NCBI RefSeq assembly: GCF_000466745.1 | Contig: NZ_ANNI01000003.1 | Location: 62,001 to 126,000 of the forward strand | DNA: 64,000 nt | Source of the DNA: Campylobacter concisus ATCC 51562 | Lineage (GTDB): Bacteria; Campylobacterota; Campylobacteria; Campylobacterales; Campylobacteraceae | Direction of reading: 5' to 3' | Shown here: positions 36,293 through 46,494 of the stretch, piece after piece | Numbering within the stretch: position 1 is the first letter of the stretch | How the letters are laid out: each line of letters begins with the position of its first letter | The notes under the pieces: model-generated | The model's input: only the letters and a program-made list of their open reading frames with translations | Told to the model about the DNA's origin: nothing | Database searches by the model: none | Position numbers and translations under genes: made by a program

Positions 36293-37318
36293 ATGTGGTT
36301 TTCTAAAAAGAGCTCTAGCTTTGCAAGCAGAGTTGATAAATTTTGGAGCGAGTTTGGCAAAAATTTAGACGCCATCAAACAAAATTTAGAAGATAAAAAT
36401 TTTGAAGCTGCAAGCGAAATGGCCGAAGAAGCGCTAAATTTATGCTTAGTCGATCCAACTTTTATGATAGGCCTTATTGATGGAAAGATCGATCTAGTAC
36501 TCACTCCAGAAGGACTAAAGCACAGGCTTTTGTGGCTTAAATTTATCAAATCGCGCATGCCAAAAGAGTATGAGTCAAAGCTTACTTGCACACTTGGCAA
36601 GCCACGCGCACCACGAAACGTCGCTACTATACAGATGCATGGCGTAAGCGTTGATGCAAATGAGGTCATGGTCTATGCAAATTTTAACGACAAAAGCGTG
36701 GATATGTGCCTATATAACGAAACTTTAAGTAAGCTTAAAAGCGAAGATGAAAATAAGGCTTATACATTATCGCTCATACTTTGTGACAACGTAGTTGGTG
36801 AGATGATCATGATAAATATGCTTGGAGAGTTTGAGATAATAGACGAGCCAAGAGAAAAAGGCGTACCACTGATCGACTTTGCAGATCTTATAGATGAGAA
36901 ATTTGGTAAAGAAGCCTCAAACGAGCCACTTAAGAATTTTATGGTCTATGAGCTAGAGCCTCGTTCAAACAAGCTACGTGACGACGTTTTCACAGGATAT
37001 ACATCTCTTAGCGAGCTACTAAACGAATACTACGACGGCGCAAGCGATACTTATAACGAAGCTTTTGAGCTTGGCATAAATTTTTGCTTTTTAGCCATAT
37101 CTCACGGTGGCGACATACAGTTTGGCGTTGATAGCAAAAACAAAATTTCAGACGCGCTAAAAGAGAGTGAAATTTGTGAGATCATAGGTGAAGCAAATGG
37201 CGAGATGCGATCTTACATAGATCTTATCTGCTTTGACAAAGACAAGCTAGAGAAAAAGACTAAAGAATTTAGCAAAGAACTTGGCGTAAAGATAGAAATT
37301 TACGAGTTTAAACGCTGA
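36293..37318 (+). CDS. Hypothetical protein, 341 aa
   Basis: A soluble 341-residue acidic protein without signal peptide, membrane segment or cysteine motif. The N-terminal 60 residues are helical (SRVDKFWSEFGKNLDAIKQNL, then AASEMAEEALNLC), the middle contains KPRAPRNVATIQMHG and a strand-rich region, and the C-terminus (SYIDLICFDKDKLEKKTKEF) looks alpha/beta. I do not recognise the family. It follows the metallophosphatase gene by two bases, so the two are co-translated and probably act together, but the sequence does not show how. Confidence 0.8.
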   Translation: MWFSKKSSSFASRVDKFWSEFGKNLDAIKQNLEDKNFEAASEMAEEALNLCLVDPTFMIGLIDGKIDLVLTPEGLKHRLLWLKFIKSRMPKEYESKLTCTLGKPRAPRNVATIQMHGVSVDANEVMVYANFNDKSVDMCLYNETLSKLKSEDENKAYTLSLILCDNVVGEMIMINMLGEFEIIDEPREKGVPLIDFADLIDEKFGKEASNEPLKNFMVYELEPRSNKLRDDVFTGYTSLSELLNEYYDGASDTYNEAFELGINFCFLAISHGGDIQFGVDSKNKISDALKESEICEIIGEANGEMRSYIDLICFDKDKLEKKTKEFSKELGVKIEIYEFKR

Positions 37319-37408
37319 TTTTACATAAGATTTTACATAAAATAATACAAATCACACTAGCTGGTAAATTTATAAAAATATATTGCCAGCTGGTACTAAC
37401 TATTAAAT

Positions 37409-38230
37409 TTATCTTTTAAATTTTGAGCTGTTTGAGAGATAAGCACAAAGCTTTAGCCCATATAAAAAGATGATCCACGAGATGTAGATCCAGACAAAGA
37501 AGAAAAGCACTGCTGAAAACGAGCCATAAACGCTTAGATAGGTTTTATTATAAAGGACATAATAGACAAAGGCCGACTTGCCAATATACCAAACAAGCGA
37601 GGCGGCAAATGAGCTAAAAAATGCGCTCTTAAATTTTATCTCGTCATTTACTGAGATGAGATATGTGATGCAAAATATCGCCCAAATGATGAGATATGGG
37701 AATATGCTTAAAAAATTTATCGAGTTTGTGATCACGTTTGAGTTTAGCATCTCTTGAATGAGGCTTGAAAGATAAAAACTACCAGCAAGACCAAGTGGCG
37801 CGAGTGTGATAAGCGTCCAATACGAGCTAAGTGCTGACCAAAATCCTCTAGCCTTACTTGCACGTGTCACTTTTAAAACTACATATTCATAGTCGCTAAA
37901 AAACATGGCTGATGTAAATATCATTGCTACAAAGCCAACTAAGCCTAAATTTCCGCTATTTTGTAAGAAATTTTGCAAGTAGTTTGAGATGATCTCTTGG
38001 TTACTTGGCAAAAGAGCCGAAAATATAAAGTCCTGAATTTTGGCGTAATAATCCTCAAAACTAGGCAATTTTGTAAAGATAGAAAACGATATAAGAAGTA
38101 TCGGAATAATCGATAAAATCGTATGAAAACTAAGGCTTGAGGCATAGTGGAAGAGTTCTTTGTCCTTAAGCGTTGGGAGCAAATTTAAAAACTCTTTTAA
38201 TCTTTGCTTACTTAAGGACAAACGGCTCAT
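37409..38230 (-). CDS. YihY/BrkB-family inner-membrane protein
   Basis: A 273-residue membrane protein with about six hydrophobic segments. The N-terminal FHYASSLSFHTILSIIPILLISFSIF and the C-terminal FSAVLFFFVWIYISWIIFLYGLKL are hallmarks of the YihY/BrkB family. Members were once called ribonuclease BN by mistake; their role is uncertain. It starts three bases after the stop of the PgbA-like gene and is probably co-transcribed with it. Confidence 0.88.
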   Translation of the reverse strand: MSRLSLSKQRLKEFLNLLPTLKDKELFHYASSLSFHTILSIIPILLISFSIFTKLPSFEDYYAKIQDFIFSALLPSNQEIISNYLQNFLQNSGNLGLVGFVAMIFTSAMFFSDYEYVVLKVTRASKARGFWSALSSYWTLITLAPLGLAGSFYLSSLIQEMLNSNVITNSINFLSIFPYLIIWAIFCITYLISVNDEIKFKSAFFSSFAASLVWYIGKSAFVYYVLYNKTYLSVYGSFSAVLFFFVWIYISWIIFLYGLKLCAYLSNSSKFKR

Positions 38231-38233
38231 TTA

Positions 38234-38956
38234 TCAGTTATCTTCTTCAAAAAGTTTTTCATAGTGAGCATCGTAGTTGTTGATGTGCTCGCTATTTAGC
38301 TTCCAAAAGACGGTGTCTATGTCGCTAACTCTTGTATAAAATGGCAGCTGATAGTACTCAACCTCACCACTTTTAAATTCTTTTAGTACTTTAAAGCTTT
38401 GGCAATCAGCAAAAACGCTTCTGCCATCCATTGCTACGAAAATTAGACCGGCTGCACTTTGAGCGCACATTTTTCTAAAGTCATCTCTGCTTGGATTTGG
38501 CTTGTATTCGTAGCTTAGATACGCTCCTATAATATCTGGGTGGATAAATATCATATTTGGAAACGCAGATGTGATCTCTTCGTAAATTTCTTTATTTGGC
38601 ACGATGATTAATGAGCGGTTATAAAGATAGTTTAGCACGACCATATCGCCATTTGCAGGTGCAATGCCTGGAAGCGGGAGCGCCTTTTGCTCAAGTAGAT
38701 CAAACACCTCAAATCTAATCTTAGCAAAGCCAGAATTTTTTGAGATAACGCTAACTCTTGCGATGATAGAGCTATCAGTATCAAATTTATGAAGTACGAC
38801 ACCACTTGAGCCGATTAAAATTTCTGGACTATCAACTATCGTCGCTGTGCCATCACTATCGACGCTAATTATAGGAGTTCTATACTCATTTAAAGAAAAA
38901 TCAGCCCCAAAAGCAAAGCCAAAAACTAGCGATAAAATCACAAATATACGTTTCAA
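38234..38956 (-). CDS. PgbA N-terminal domain protein (plasminogen-binding type)
   Basis: A 240-residue exported protein with a Sec signal (ending near FAFGA, residue 18). The segment LPGIAPANGDMVVLNYLYNRSLIIVPNKEIYEEIT and the surrounding beta-rich region match the N-terminal domain of Helicobacter PgbA, described as a surface plasminogen-binding protein. The long lysine-rich C-terminal part of PgbA is absent, so plasminogen binding cannot be assumed. It starts with TTG after AGGAG. Followed by the BrkB-like gene. Confidence 0.8.
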   Translation of the reverse strand: MKRIFVILSLVFGFAFGADFSLNEYRTPIISVDSDGTATIVDSPEILIGSSGVVLHKFDTDSSIIARVSVISKNSGFAKIRFEVFDLLEQKALPLPGIAPANGDMVVLNYLYNRSLIIVPNKEIYEEITSAFPNMIFIHPDIIGAYLSYEYKPNPSRDDFRKMCAQSAAGLIFVAMDGRSVFADCQSFKVLKEFKSGEVEYYQLPFYTRVSDIDTVFWKLNSEHINNYDAHYEKLFEEDN

Positions 38957-39069
38957 AAATATCTCCTAGGTTTAAATTTTTAGAGCGATTATAGCCTAAA
39001 ATGCTTTATCTTTTGCAAAATTAAAGCAAGTTTTAGTTAAAATCCCACCAGCTTTTTAAAAGGACATTA

Positions 39070-40239
39070 ATGCCTCGTATTTTTATAATTTTTGCAATAT
39101 TATCTATAAATTTATACGCTATAAAGCCAAGTGTCGAAGAGCTTAGCTGGCCAAATGGAAGTAACTTCTTAAATTTCTTAGAGACAAACAAAATCCCACT
39201 TTCACTTTACTATAACTTAGCAACCGAAGATCAAGAGCTAACAGAAGAGATCATCGCTGGCACAAAGTATCAAATTTATAAAGACGACAACGGTAACACT
39301 AAACAAGTACTAATCCCTGTTAGTGACGAGCTTCAAATGCATATTTTTAGAGATGACAATGATAAATTTAAGCTCGAATTTCTTCCCATCTCTTATCAAA
39401 GTGAGGATAAATTTTTAGCCTTAAAGGTGGACAAATCAGTCTCAGAAGACATTTTTGACTACACTGGCTCTGGCACATTAGCTCTTGGCTTTAAAGAAAT
39501 TTTTAAAGGAAGTGGCATTGATTTTAAAAAGATAAATAAAGGCGATACGATTGCTATCGTTTATAATCAAAAAATACGTATGGGCCGCTCTTTTGGAACT
39601 CCAGAAATTTATGCTGCGATGATAGAAACGAAAAATAAACGATATGTCATGTATAAATTTGAAGATAAATTTTATGATAAAAATGGCAAGAAAAATGATA
39701 AATTTTTACTAGTTCGCCCTCTTGCAAACGCCAGAATCACATCAGCTTTTACTCTAAAAAGATGGCACCCTATTCTCCAAAGATATAGAGCACACCTTGG
39801 CGTTGACTACGGTGCTCCAAAAGGCACACCAATCAAAGCCGCAGGCGATGGCACGGTTAAATTTGTCGGACAAAAAAGCGGATATGGCAGAACCGTCATC
39901 ATCTCTCATGCTGGTGGCTACGAGACACTTTATGCTCACCTAAATGGCTTTGCTAAAAGCATAAAAGGTGGTCTAAAAGTCAAGCAAGGCACGCTTATAG
40001 CCTACGTTGGTACAAGCGGTATGAGCACAGGGCCACATCTTCATTTTGGTCTTTATAGAGATAATAAGCCTATCAATCCAGAAAGTGCAATAAAGGTCGT
40101 TAAAAGCCTAGAGGATAAGAAAGAATCAGCTAAATTTAAAGCAGTTGTTAGCAAAAATGACGAGCTAATAAAAAATGCTTTAAGCAATGAAAAAGAGTAT
40201 CACAAAGTGGAATTTTTCCCTAATGTAATAGAATTTTAA
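39070..40239 (+). CDS. M23 metallopeptidase (Csd3/HdpA-like), cell-wall endopeptidase
   Basis: A 389-residue exported LytM-type enzyme that should cut peptidoglycan cross-links or trim pentapeptides. After a Sec signal (MPRIFIIFAILSINLYA) come an N-terminal regulatory region and a linker domain, then the M23 domain from about residue 235 with the zinc ligands HLGVDYG, the catalytic His in YETLYAHLN and HLHFG. Domain order and length fit Csd3/HdpA of H. pylori, which shapes the helical cell. The mgtE gene begins nine bases after its stop and is probably co-transcribed. Confidence 0.9.
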   Translation: MPRIFIIFAILSINLYAIKPSVEELSWPNGSNFLNFLETNKIPLSLYYNLATEDQELTEEIIAGTKYQIYKDDNGNTKQVLIPVSDELQMHIFRDDNDKFKLEFLPISYQSEDKFLALKVDKSVSEDIFDYTGSGTLALGFKEIFKGSGIDFKKINKGDTIAIVYNQKIRMGRSFGTPEIYAAMIETKNKRYVMYKFEDKFYDKNGKKNDKFLLVRPLANARITSAFTLKRWHPILQRYRAHLGVDYGAPKGTPIKAAGDGTVKFVGQKSGYGRTVIISHAGGYETLYAHLNGFAKSIKGGLKVKQGTLIAYVGTSGMSTGPHLHFGLYRDNKPINPESAIKVVKSLEDKKESAKFKAVVSKNDELIKNALSNEKEYHKVEFFPNVIEF

Positions 40240-40248
40240 AGGTAAAAC

Positions 40249-41616
40249 TTGAGCCAAGAACTAGAAGAAGCAAAAGAGCTGATAGATCAGCATTTAGATG
40301 AAAATTTAGAAGACAATGAACTCTCGCCTTACGAGCTAGCCCAGCACCTAAAAACACTTAAAAAGCACGACGAAGAGCTTTTTGCTCACTATCTTGAAAA
40401 GCTAGATCCTGAAATTTTAGGTGATGTTGCTATCGAGCTACCTGATCACATGCTAAAAGATGTGATCGAACAACTTCCAGCCGAAAAGATCGTAGAAGCA
40501 CTTGAAGAGCTAGAGAGTGATGATGCGACTGATTTGCTTCAATACATCGAGGACATTGACGAGGATAAAGCTAGAGAGCTCTTTAACGAACTTGATAGAG
40601 AAAACCAAAATGAAATTTTAAGACTTAGAAGCTACGAAGAAGATAGAGCCGGTGCGCACATGCAAACAGAGCTTTTTTCGGCTCACCTTGAAGAAAAGCT
40701 TGGCAATGCAGTAGCAAGACTTAGACGAGAAAAGCAAGAAGGTAAGTTAGAAAATATCTCACAGCTTTTTATCATCGATAAAAATGGAGTTTTACAATAT
40801 GCTATTCCGCTTGAAGATCTTATACTTTTTGATTTTACAAAGACGCTAAAGCAAAATATCGAGTCAGCGCAGATCGATCACTACAAGCCACATGTTGCAA
40901 ATGATATGGACCTTATGCAAAATGTCGCTGATATGTTTCAAGAGTACGATTTAAATGTTATCGCAGTTACAAGTAGCACTGGAATTTTACTTGGTCGTAT
41001 CACGTCTGATGACATCCATGACTACATTCAAGAGAGTGCAACTGAGCAAATTTATAACCTAGCCGGCGTTGATGACGAGTCAGAAGAGGACGATACGCTT
41101 TTTAAGGCTGGTCGTGGTCGTGCGGTTTGGCTTGGTGTAAATTTACTAACAGCTCTTTTTAGCTCATCCATAATCGGACTTTTTGACGAGACAATCGCAG
41201 CCTATGTCGCTCTTGCTGTTTTAATGCCAATAGTTGCGTCAATGGGTGGAAATACTGGCACACAAGCGCTTGCCGTTACGGTTCGCCGTTTAGCACTTGG
41301 TGAGATCGAGTTTAAAGATGCCAAAAATGTCTTAAAACGTGAGGTTAGTATTTCACTCATAAATGGACTAATCTTTGGTGTGGTAATGGGCATAATCGCC
41401 TCTGTTTGGTTTGACAAAGGTATGCTTGGCGTTGTTATCGGGCTTAGCATGGTTACGAATTTATTCTTTGCTGGCTTTTTTGGCACGATCATACCTTTGA
41501 CGCTAAGGCGCTTTAACATAGATCCTGCAGTCGGTTCAGCCGTCATTCTTACTACTTTTACTGATGCGATAGGATTTTTTAGCTTTTTAGGACTTGCAAA
41601 ATGGATACTACTATAA
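40249..41616 (+). CDS. mgtE: Magnesium transporter MgtE
   Basis: A gated Mg2+ channel. The 455-residue protein has an acidic cytosolic N domain (repeated DATDLLQYIEDIDEDKARELF), a CBS pair (FIIDKNGVLQYAIPLEDL and VTSSTGILLGRITSDDIHDYI), the plug helix and five transmembrane segments from about residue 290, including the pore motif PIVASMGGNTGTQALAV. The start is TTG behind AAAGG. It overlaps the NUDIX gene by 16 bases. Confidence 0.96.
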   Translation: MSQELEEAKELIDQHLDENLEDNELSPYELAQHLKTLKKHDEELFAHYLEKLDPEILGDVAIELPDHMLKDVIEQLPAEKIVEALEELESDDATDLLQYIEDIDEDKARELFNELDRENQNEILRLRSYEEDRAGAHMQTELFSAHLEEKLGNAVARLRREKQEGKLENISQLFIIDKNGVLQYAIPLEDLILFDFTKTLKQNIESAQIDHYKPHVANDMDLMQNVADMFQEYDLNVIAVTSSTGILLGRITSDDIHDYIQESATEQIYNLAGVDDESEEDDTLFKAGRGRAVWLGVNLLTALFSSSIIGLFDETIAAYVALAVLMPIVASMGGNTGTQALAVTVRRLALGEIEFKDAKNVLKREVSISLINGLIFGVVMGIIASVWFDKGMLGVVIGLSMVTNLFFAGFFGTIIPLTLRRFNIDPAVGSAVILTTFTDAIGFFSFLGLAKWILL

Positions 41617-42185
41617 CTAATTTAGAAATTCTGCCTCTTGGTGAATCAAAATACCTAAAGCCATTTAAGATGAAATTTATGCAAAATGGTGTCCAAAGAG
41701 ATTGGGACTGCGTCAAGGTGATGAATAGTGTTAGTATTTTTTTATATCACGAGCAAAAAGATGCCTTTTTGTTCGTAAAGCAGTTTCGCCCGGCTGTTTG
41801 GTACTCACAAGAGAAAGAAGGCATCAAAACAAATGAGCAAGGCTTTACTTACGAGCTTTGCGCAGGGCTTATGGATAAAGGACTAAGCGAAGAGCAAACA
41901 GCCAGAGAAGAAGCGATCGAAGAAGTAGGCTATGAGCTAAAAGAGATAGAGCGTATCACGATGACATACGGTGCTTTTGGCTTTGGAGGCAATATGCAAA
42001 CGATGTTTTACGCAAAGATCGATGAGAGTATGAAGGTAAATTCTGGTGGTGGCGTCGATGGCGAAGATATCGAGCTTGTTTTCATAAAACGAGAAGATAT
42101 GATGAAATTTGCCTTTGACGAGAGCAAAGTCAAGGGCTTTGGGCTCATCTTTGCTTATTTGTGGTGGGAGAAATTTAAAAGCTAA
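41601..42185 (+). CDS. NUDIX hydrolase
   Basis: A 194-residue hydrolase of nucleoside diphosphate-linked compounds. The NUDIX box is visible as GLMDKGLSEEQTAREEAIEEVGYEL near residues 90-115, matching Gx5Ex7REUxEExGU with the first Glu position changed (SEEQ region). The N-terminal YLKPFKMKFMQNGVQRDWDCVK and FVKQFRPAVW resemble ADP-ribose or UDP-glucose pyrophosphatases. The substrate is uncertain. The gene overlaps mgtE by 16 bases and converges on a tiny membrane peptide gene. Confidence 0.9.
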   Translation: MDTTITNLEILPLGESKYLKPFKMKFMQNGVQRDWDCVKVMNSVSIFLYHEQKDAFLFVKQFRPAVWYSQEKEGIKTNEQGFTYELCAGLMDKGLSEEQTAREEAIEEVGYELKEIERITMTYGAFGFGGNMQTMFYAKIDESMKVNSGGGVDGEDIELVFIKREDMMKFAFDESKVKGFGLIFAYLWWEKFKS

Positions 42186-42262
42186 AACGATATCTTTTTA
42201 ATAAGCGCAAAAACAACGACTGCCACTAAAAAGATACCAACTAATATCACATAATCAGACAT
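42182..42262 (-). CDS. 26-residue single-pass membrane peptide
   Basis: A very short frame with all the marks of a gene: ATG at 42262 preceded by AAAGG at seven bases, a TACAAT box at 42292-42297, and a product made of one transmembrane helix (YVILVGIFLVAVVVFALI) with a short acidic N-terminus and a Lys-Lys C-terminus. Its stop overlaps the last four bases of the convergent NUDIX gene. Peptides like this often tune larger membrane complexes. No partner is evident from position. Confidence 0.55.
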   Translation of the reverse strand: MSDYVILVGIFLVAVVVFALIKKISF

Positions 42263-42291
42263 AACAAGCCTTTAAATTTAAGTTTTGGCTT

Positions 42292-42297
42292 ATTGTA
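42292..42297 (-). promoter_or_regulatory. -10 box (TACAAT) of the 26-residue peptide gene
   Basis: TACAAT on the minus strand lies 29 bases before the ATG, with an AAAGG site in between. Confidence 0.4.
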
Positions 42298-42375
42298 ACC
42301 AAAATTTTAAATAAAGTAAGAACTTTATAACCGCACATATCATAAAATAACTCAAAAACGCACAAGGAGAAGATG

Positions 42376-44469
42376 ATGAGCGAAAATGAAACTCTTTTTA
42401 TAAACCGAGAATTAAGCTGGCTACGCTTTAATTCAAGGGTGCTCGCTCAGTGTGAAAAGGAAATTCCTTTACTTGAAAAGCTAAAATTTATAGCCATTTA
42501 TATGACAAATCTAGACGAGTTTTATATGATCAGAGTTGCTGGCTTAAAGCAGCTTTTCGCAGCTGGAGCTACTACGAGCAGTGGCGATGGCATGAGCCCA
42601 CTTGATCAGCTAAGAGAGATTAGAAAATATCTACAAAATGAGCAAAATTTAGTAGAAGATCACTATAAAAAAACAGTAAATGCTCTTAGCAAAGAGGGGC
42701 TTTTTATAAAAAATTATGACGAGCTTGATAATAGTTTGAAGCAAAAATGCGACGAATACTTTTTCTCAAATATCTTGCCAGTCATCGTGCCTATCGCTGT
42801 CGATGCGACTCATCCATTTCCGCACCTAAACAACCTTAGCTTCTCTCTTGCCGTTAAGCTTGCTGATATCGAACATCCAGAAATTTTAAAATACGGCATG
42901 ATAAGAATTTCAAGAGTCTTGCCACGCTTTACACAGCCAAGTAGCAATGTTTTTGTGCCGATTGAAACGATCGTGCATCGCCATGCAGAAGAAATTTTTC
43001 CAGGGTATAAGCTACTTAGCTCAGCTGCTTTTAGAGTGACAAGAAATGCTGATATCGTCATCGAAGAAGAAGAGGCGGATGATTTTATGATGATACTTGA
43101 GCAAGGGCTAAAGCTTCGCAGAAAAGGGGCTTTTGTTCGTATGCAAATCGATAAAAACGTAGACGCTGATATCTTGGACTTCTTAAATTTTCATATGAAA
43201 ATTTTTCATAAAGATGTCTATTTTTCAAGCATTCCACTCACTCTTAGCTCACTTTGGGAGATAGCTGGAAGCAAAAATTTTACCCACCTGGCAAATGCAC
43301 CTTATGTTCCAAAAACGCTACCACCATTTGGCAATGGCATATCTGTATTTGACGCCATAGACAAAGAAGATGTGCTCTTAGTGCATCCATTTGAGAGTTT
43401 TGATCCAGTTGTAAGCTTTATAAAAGAAGCTAGTAAAGATCCAAAAGTCATATCTATTCGAATGACACTTTATAGAGTCGATAAAAGCTCACCAATAATT
43501 CAAAGTCTAATAGACGCCGCAAGTGACGGCAAGCAAGTAACCGTGATGGTTGAGCTAAAGGCAAGGTTTGACGAGGAAAATAACTTGCACTGGGCAAAGG
43601 CACTTGAAGACGCAGGTGCGCACGTGATATATGGCATCACAGGCTTTAAGGTGCATGCAAAAGTTAGCCAGGTCATCCGCCAAATCGGCGATAAGCTTAA
43701 ATTTTATATGCACTTTGGTACAGGCAACTACAACGGCAGTTCGGCTAAAATTTATACTGATGTTAGTCTATTTACGAGTAAAGAAGAATTTAGCCAAGAT
43801 ACGACTTCGTTTTTTCATATCCTCTCAGGATATAATAAAAATCGCCGTCTAAACGCTCTTAGCATGTCGCCTTTTCAGATAAAAGAGCGCATTATCGAAA
43901 AGATAAGAGTGGAAGCTAGCAAAGGCAGCGAGGGTAGGATCATCGCCAAAATGAATGCGCTAATCGACGAAGATGTGATAAATGAGCTTAGCCGCGCATC
44001 AAACGCAGGCGTGAAGATCGATCTTATAGTTCGTGGTGTGTGCGGACTAAGGCCTGGCATAAAAGGCAAAAGCGAAAATATAAAAGTTCGCTCAATAATC
44101 GGCAAATACTTAGAGCATGCTAGAATTTTATATTTCAAGCACGCCAATCCAAAAATTTACATCTCAAGTGCTGACTGGATGCCAAGAAATCTAGAGCGTC
44201 GCTTGGAGCTTATGACGCCTATTTTTGAGCCAAGGCTTCAAGAGAGGTTGCTTGAAATTTTAGAGCTTCAGATAAGCGATAATGACCTAGCTTTTGAGCT
44301 ACAAAATAGCGGTGAATACGTAAAAGTAGCAAGAAGTGAAAATGAAAAAGTAATATCTTGCCATGAAGTTTTGGAAAATTATATATCTAAAATTTATAAA
44401 TCCGTAAAAAAAGATACAGATAAAGCAAAAGCCGATATGCTCGCAAGCAAGCTCTTAAAAGAGAGCTAA
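42376..44469 (+). CDS. ppk: Polyphosphate kinase 1
   Basis: Makes long-chain polyphosphate from ATP at the inner membrane, important for stationary-phase survival and stress in Campylobacter. The protein has 697 residues. The N domain ([21 protein letters not shown]), the autophosphorylated histidine ([14 protein letters not shown], near residue 430) and the second active-site histidine segment ([24 protein letters not shown], near 590) are intact. Two ATGs are in tandem; the second (42376) has the better six-base spacing from AAGGAG. Monocistronic, with a strong terminator. Confidence 0.97.
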   Translation: MSENETLFINRELSWLRFNSRVLAQCEKEIPLLEKLKFIAIYMTNLDEFYMIRVAGLKQLFAAGATTSSGDGMSPLDQLREIRKYLQNEQNLVEDHYKKTVNALSKEGLFIKNYDELDNSLKQKCDEYFFSNILPVIVPIAVDATHPFPHLNNLSFSLAVKLADIEHPEILKYGMIRISRVLPRFTQPSSNVFVPIETIVHRHAEEIFPGYKLLSSAAFRVTRNADIVIEEEEADDFMMILEQGLKLRRKGAFVRMQIDKNVDADILDFLNFHMKIFHKDVYFSSIPLTLSSLWEIAGSKNFTHLANAPYVPKTLPPFGNGISVFDAIDKEDVLLVHPFESFDPVVSFIKEASKDPKVISIRMTLYRVDKSSPIIQSLIDAASDGKQVTVMVELKARFDEENNLHWAKALEDAGAHVIYGITGFKVHAKVSQVIRQIGDKLKFYMHFGTGNYNGSSAKIYTDVSLFTSKEEFSQDTTSFFHILSGYNKNRRLNALSMSPFQIKERIIEKIRVEASKGSEGRIIAKMNALIDEDVINELSRASNAGVKIDLIVRGVCGLRPGIKGKSENIKVRSIIGKYLEHARILYFKHANPKIYISSADWMPRNLERRLELMTPIFEPRLQERLLEILELQISDNDLAFELQNSGEYVKVARSENEKVISCHEVLENYISKIYKSVKKDTDKAKADMLASKLLKES

Positions 44470-44479
44470 AAACAAATTA

Positions 44480-44510
44480 AGCTTTTAGACCCAGTCTAAA
44501 AGCTATTTTT
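44480..44510 (+). terminator. Rho-independent terminator of ppk
   Basis: An 11-bp perfect stem (AGCTTTTAGAC / GTCTAAAAGCT) with a three-base loop, followed by ATTTTT. Confidence 0.85.
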
Positions 44511-44613
44511 AAATTAGCATAAAAACACTAGCGTTTGATTAAGTAAGTCTTATTAAAAATTTCAAATCCGCAGCAAAAAGCAAAATTTATAAAATTGCTT
44601 GAGCCCCTCAAAG

Positions 44614-46422
44614 CTAACCAAATATTTCAAATTTTTTAAATAGCTCTGACTCATCTTTTACTATGCCGCGCTTAATTAGATCAGCAACTACTTCGCGGTC
44701 ACAATCCGTTTGTAACGGCCAGCCTCTAGTATATCCTTCGCACTCATCTTTGCTAGTGGCATCTACGCAGAAATTTTCACCATCTATGAAAATATCACGC
44801 AAAGCATCGATATTATTTGTCACACGCCAAAGTAGCATATATGGGTTTTCAAGGTGATTTTGCATATCCACAACGATAAGGAGTTTGAAAAATTCTCTAA
44901 ATGTCAAAAGCTTGTCAAAAAGATCTTTTACCACACAGTCTTTTTTAAATTTCACCACACAAATAGGCGTTTTGGTATCCACTTTAAACTGCTTAAGCTC
45001 TTTTACATTTGGCGTAACGCTTTGAAATTTAGCCAACAGCTCGCTGTCGTTTAAAACCACTGGGCTAAATTTACAAAAGTCTTGCGTCGCATCTACGCCG
45101 AGTTTGCCACCAAAACACGAATTTGGACTAGCGTGATCAAGCTGATCGCACACGCCTTGGCTTATTAGCACACTCTGGCTACCAAAACGATTTAAAACAA
45201 AGCTAGTAAATTCATCATAATCTTTAAGTTCAGGCGCATCGGCTCCAACAAAAATGGCATGTTTTACAAAGCTCATCTGCCCAACGCCCCAAAATGCGTG
45301 CATGGCCTGCTTTGCATGAGCTGGATAGAGCGTATTTATCTTGGCTAAGATTAGGTTGTGAAAAACGCCATTTTCAGGCATGTTGTAGTCTAAAAGCTCC
45401 GGTACCGTCGTGCGTAAAAGCGGCAGAAAAACCCGCTCAGTCGCCCAGCCCATATATTTATCCTCAAGTGGCGGCTTTCCAACCACAGTCGCGTGAAATA
45501 TCGGCTCACGCTTACTAGTTATCGCCGTTACATCCATCACCGGAAAAGGCTCGATAGGTGTATAAAATCCAGTGTGATCGCCAAATGGGCCTTCAAGCTC
45601 ACACTTAGCCGTATCCACAAAGCCCTCTATCACGTAGTCTGCATCGTACGGGATGTAAATTTCATTCGTTAAGGATTTTACAAGTTTGGCTGGCTCTTTG
45701 CGGATAAAACCATAAAGCAAAAGTTCAAAAATTCCCTTTGGAAGCGGTGCTTGCCCGCACCAAATATAAAGCGGATCGCCACCAATAGCTACTGAAACGG
45801 GCATTTTTTTACCTGCACGCTTGTACTCGTGAAAGAAATTTGCGCCGTCTTTGTGTATCTGCCAGTGCATGCCAAGGCGATTTTTGTCATAAATTTGTAG
45901 GCGGTACATACCTAAATTTTGCAAAGCGCCGTCCAAGCTTTGCGTATAAACCTGCCCCATTGTAATAAAGGCACCGCCATCATGCGGCCATGTCTTTAGC
46001 GCAGGTAGGCTCAAAAGGTCAGCATCTTCGCCTATAAATTTGACCTGCTGGCACTCGCCCTCGCCTTTTAATCTCTTAGTAAAAATTTTTCTCATATTAA
46101 AAAGATAGGTTAAAAAATCAAGCTTTTCTTTGAGATTACGAGGTTTTTTGGGCTTTAAAAGCTTTTCTATCTCATCTGCTATCTCATTAGGCTTTAGCCC
46201 AAAGATAAGCTCAAGTGCGTGTTTTGAGCCATAGATATTTGTAAGCACTGGGGCAAATTTACGCCCAGTTTTTTTGCAGATAGGATTTGTAAAAAGTAGC
46301 GCTTGCGAGCCCTCACGCTTGACCTCGATATAGCTTGCATGCGCGATCTCAAGATCGATATCTGTTGGCTCATCGATAACACGAAGTAGATTATTTTCTT
46401 TTAAAAGCTTGATGTAGTCCAT
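44614..46422 (-). CDS. UbiD-family decarboxylase (menaquinone pathway type)
   Basis: A prenylated-FMN-dependent decarboxylase of about 602 residues from the ATG at 46422 (a start at 46482 would add 20 basic residues and has no better site). UbiD family segments include LPALKTWPHDGGAFITMG, the Arg/Glu-bearing LEGPFGDHTGFYTPIEPFPVMDV near residue 270 and SCFGGKLGVDATQDF near 430. Campylobacter makes menaquinone through futalosine rather than ubiquinone, so the substrate is probably the 6-carboxy-naphthoate-type intermediate of that route. No UbiX-type flavin prenyltransferase is in the window. Confidence 0.88.
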   Translation of the reverse strand: MDYIKLLKENNLLRVIDEPTDIDLEIAHASYIEVKREGSQALLFTNPICKKTGRKFAPVLTNIYGSKHALELIFGLKPNEIADEIEKLLKPKKPRNLKEKLDFLTYLFNMRKIFTKRLKGEGECQQVKFIGEDADLLSLPALKTWPHDGGAFITMGQVYTQSLDGALQNLGMYRLQIYDKNRLGMHWQIHKDGANFFHEYKRAGKKMPVSVAIGGDPLYIWCGQAPLPKGIFELLLYGFIRKEPAKLVKSLTNEIYIPYDADYVIEGFVDTAKCELEGPFGDHTGFYTPIEPFPVMDVTAITSKREPIFHATVVGKPPLEDKYMGWATERVFLPLLRTTVPELLDYNMPENGVFHNLILAKINTLYPAHAKQAMHAFWGVGQMSFVKHAIFVGADAPELKDYDEFTSFVLNRFGSQSVLISQGVCDQLDHASPNSCFGGKLGVDATQDFCKFSPVVLNDSELLAKFQSVTPNVKELKQFKVDTKTPICVVKFKKDCVVKDLFDKLLTFREFFKLLIVVDMQNHLENPYMLLWRVTNNIDALRDIFIDGENFCVDATSKDECEGYTRGWPLQTDCDREVVADLIKRGIVKDESELFKKFEIFG

Positions 46423-46494
46423 ATTTCGCCTTTTTGATTTTTGGGCGATTTTAGCCAAAAATAGCTGAAAAAGGCGAAGCAAAGCGGGTATTTA

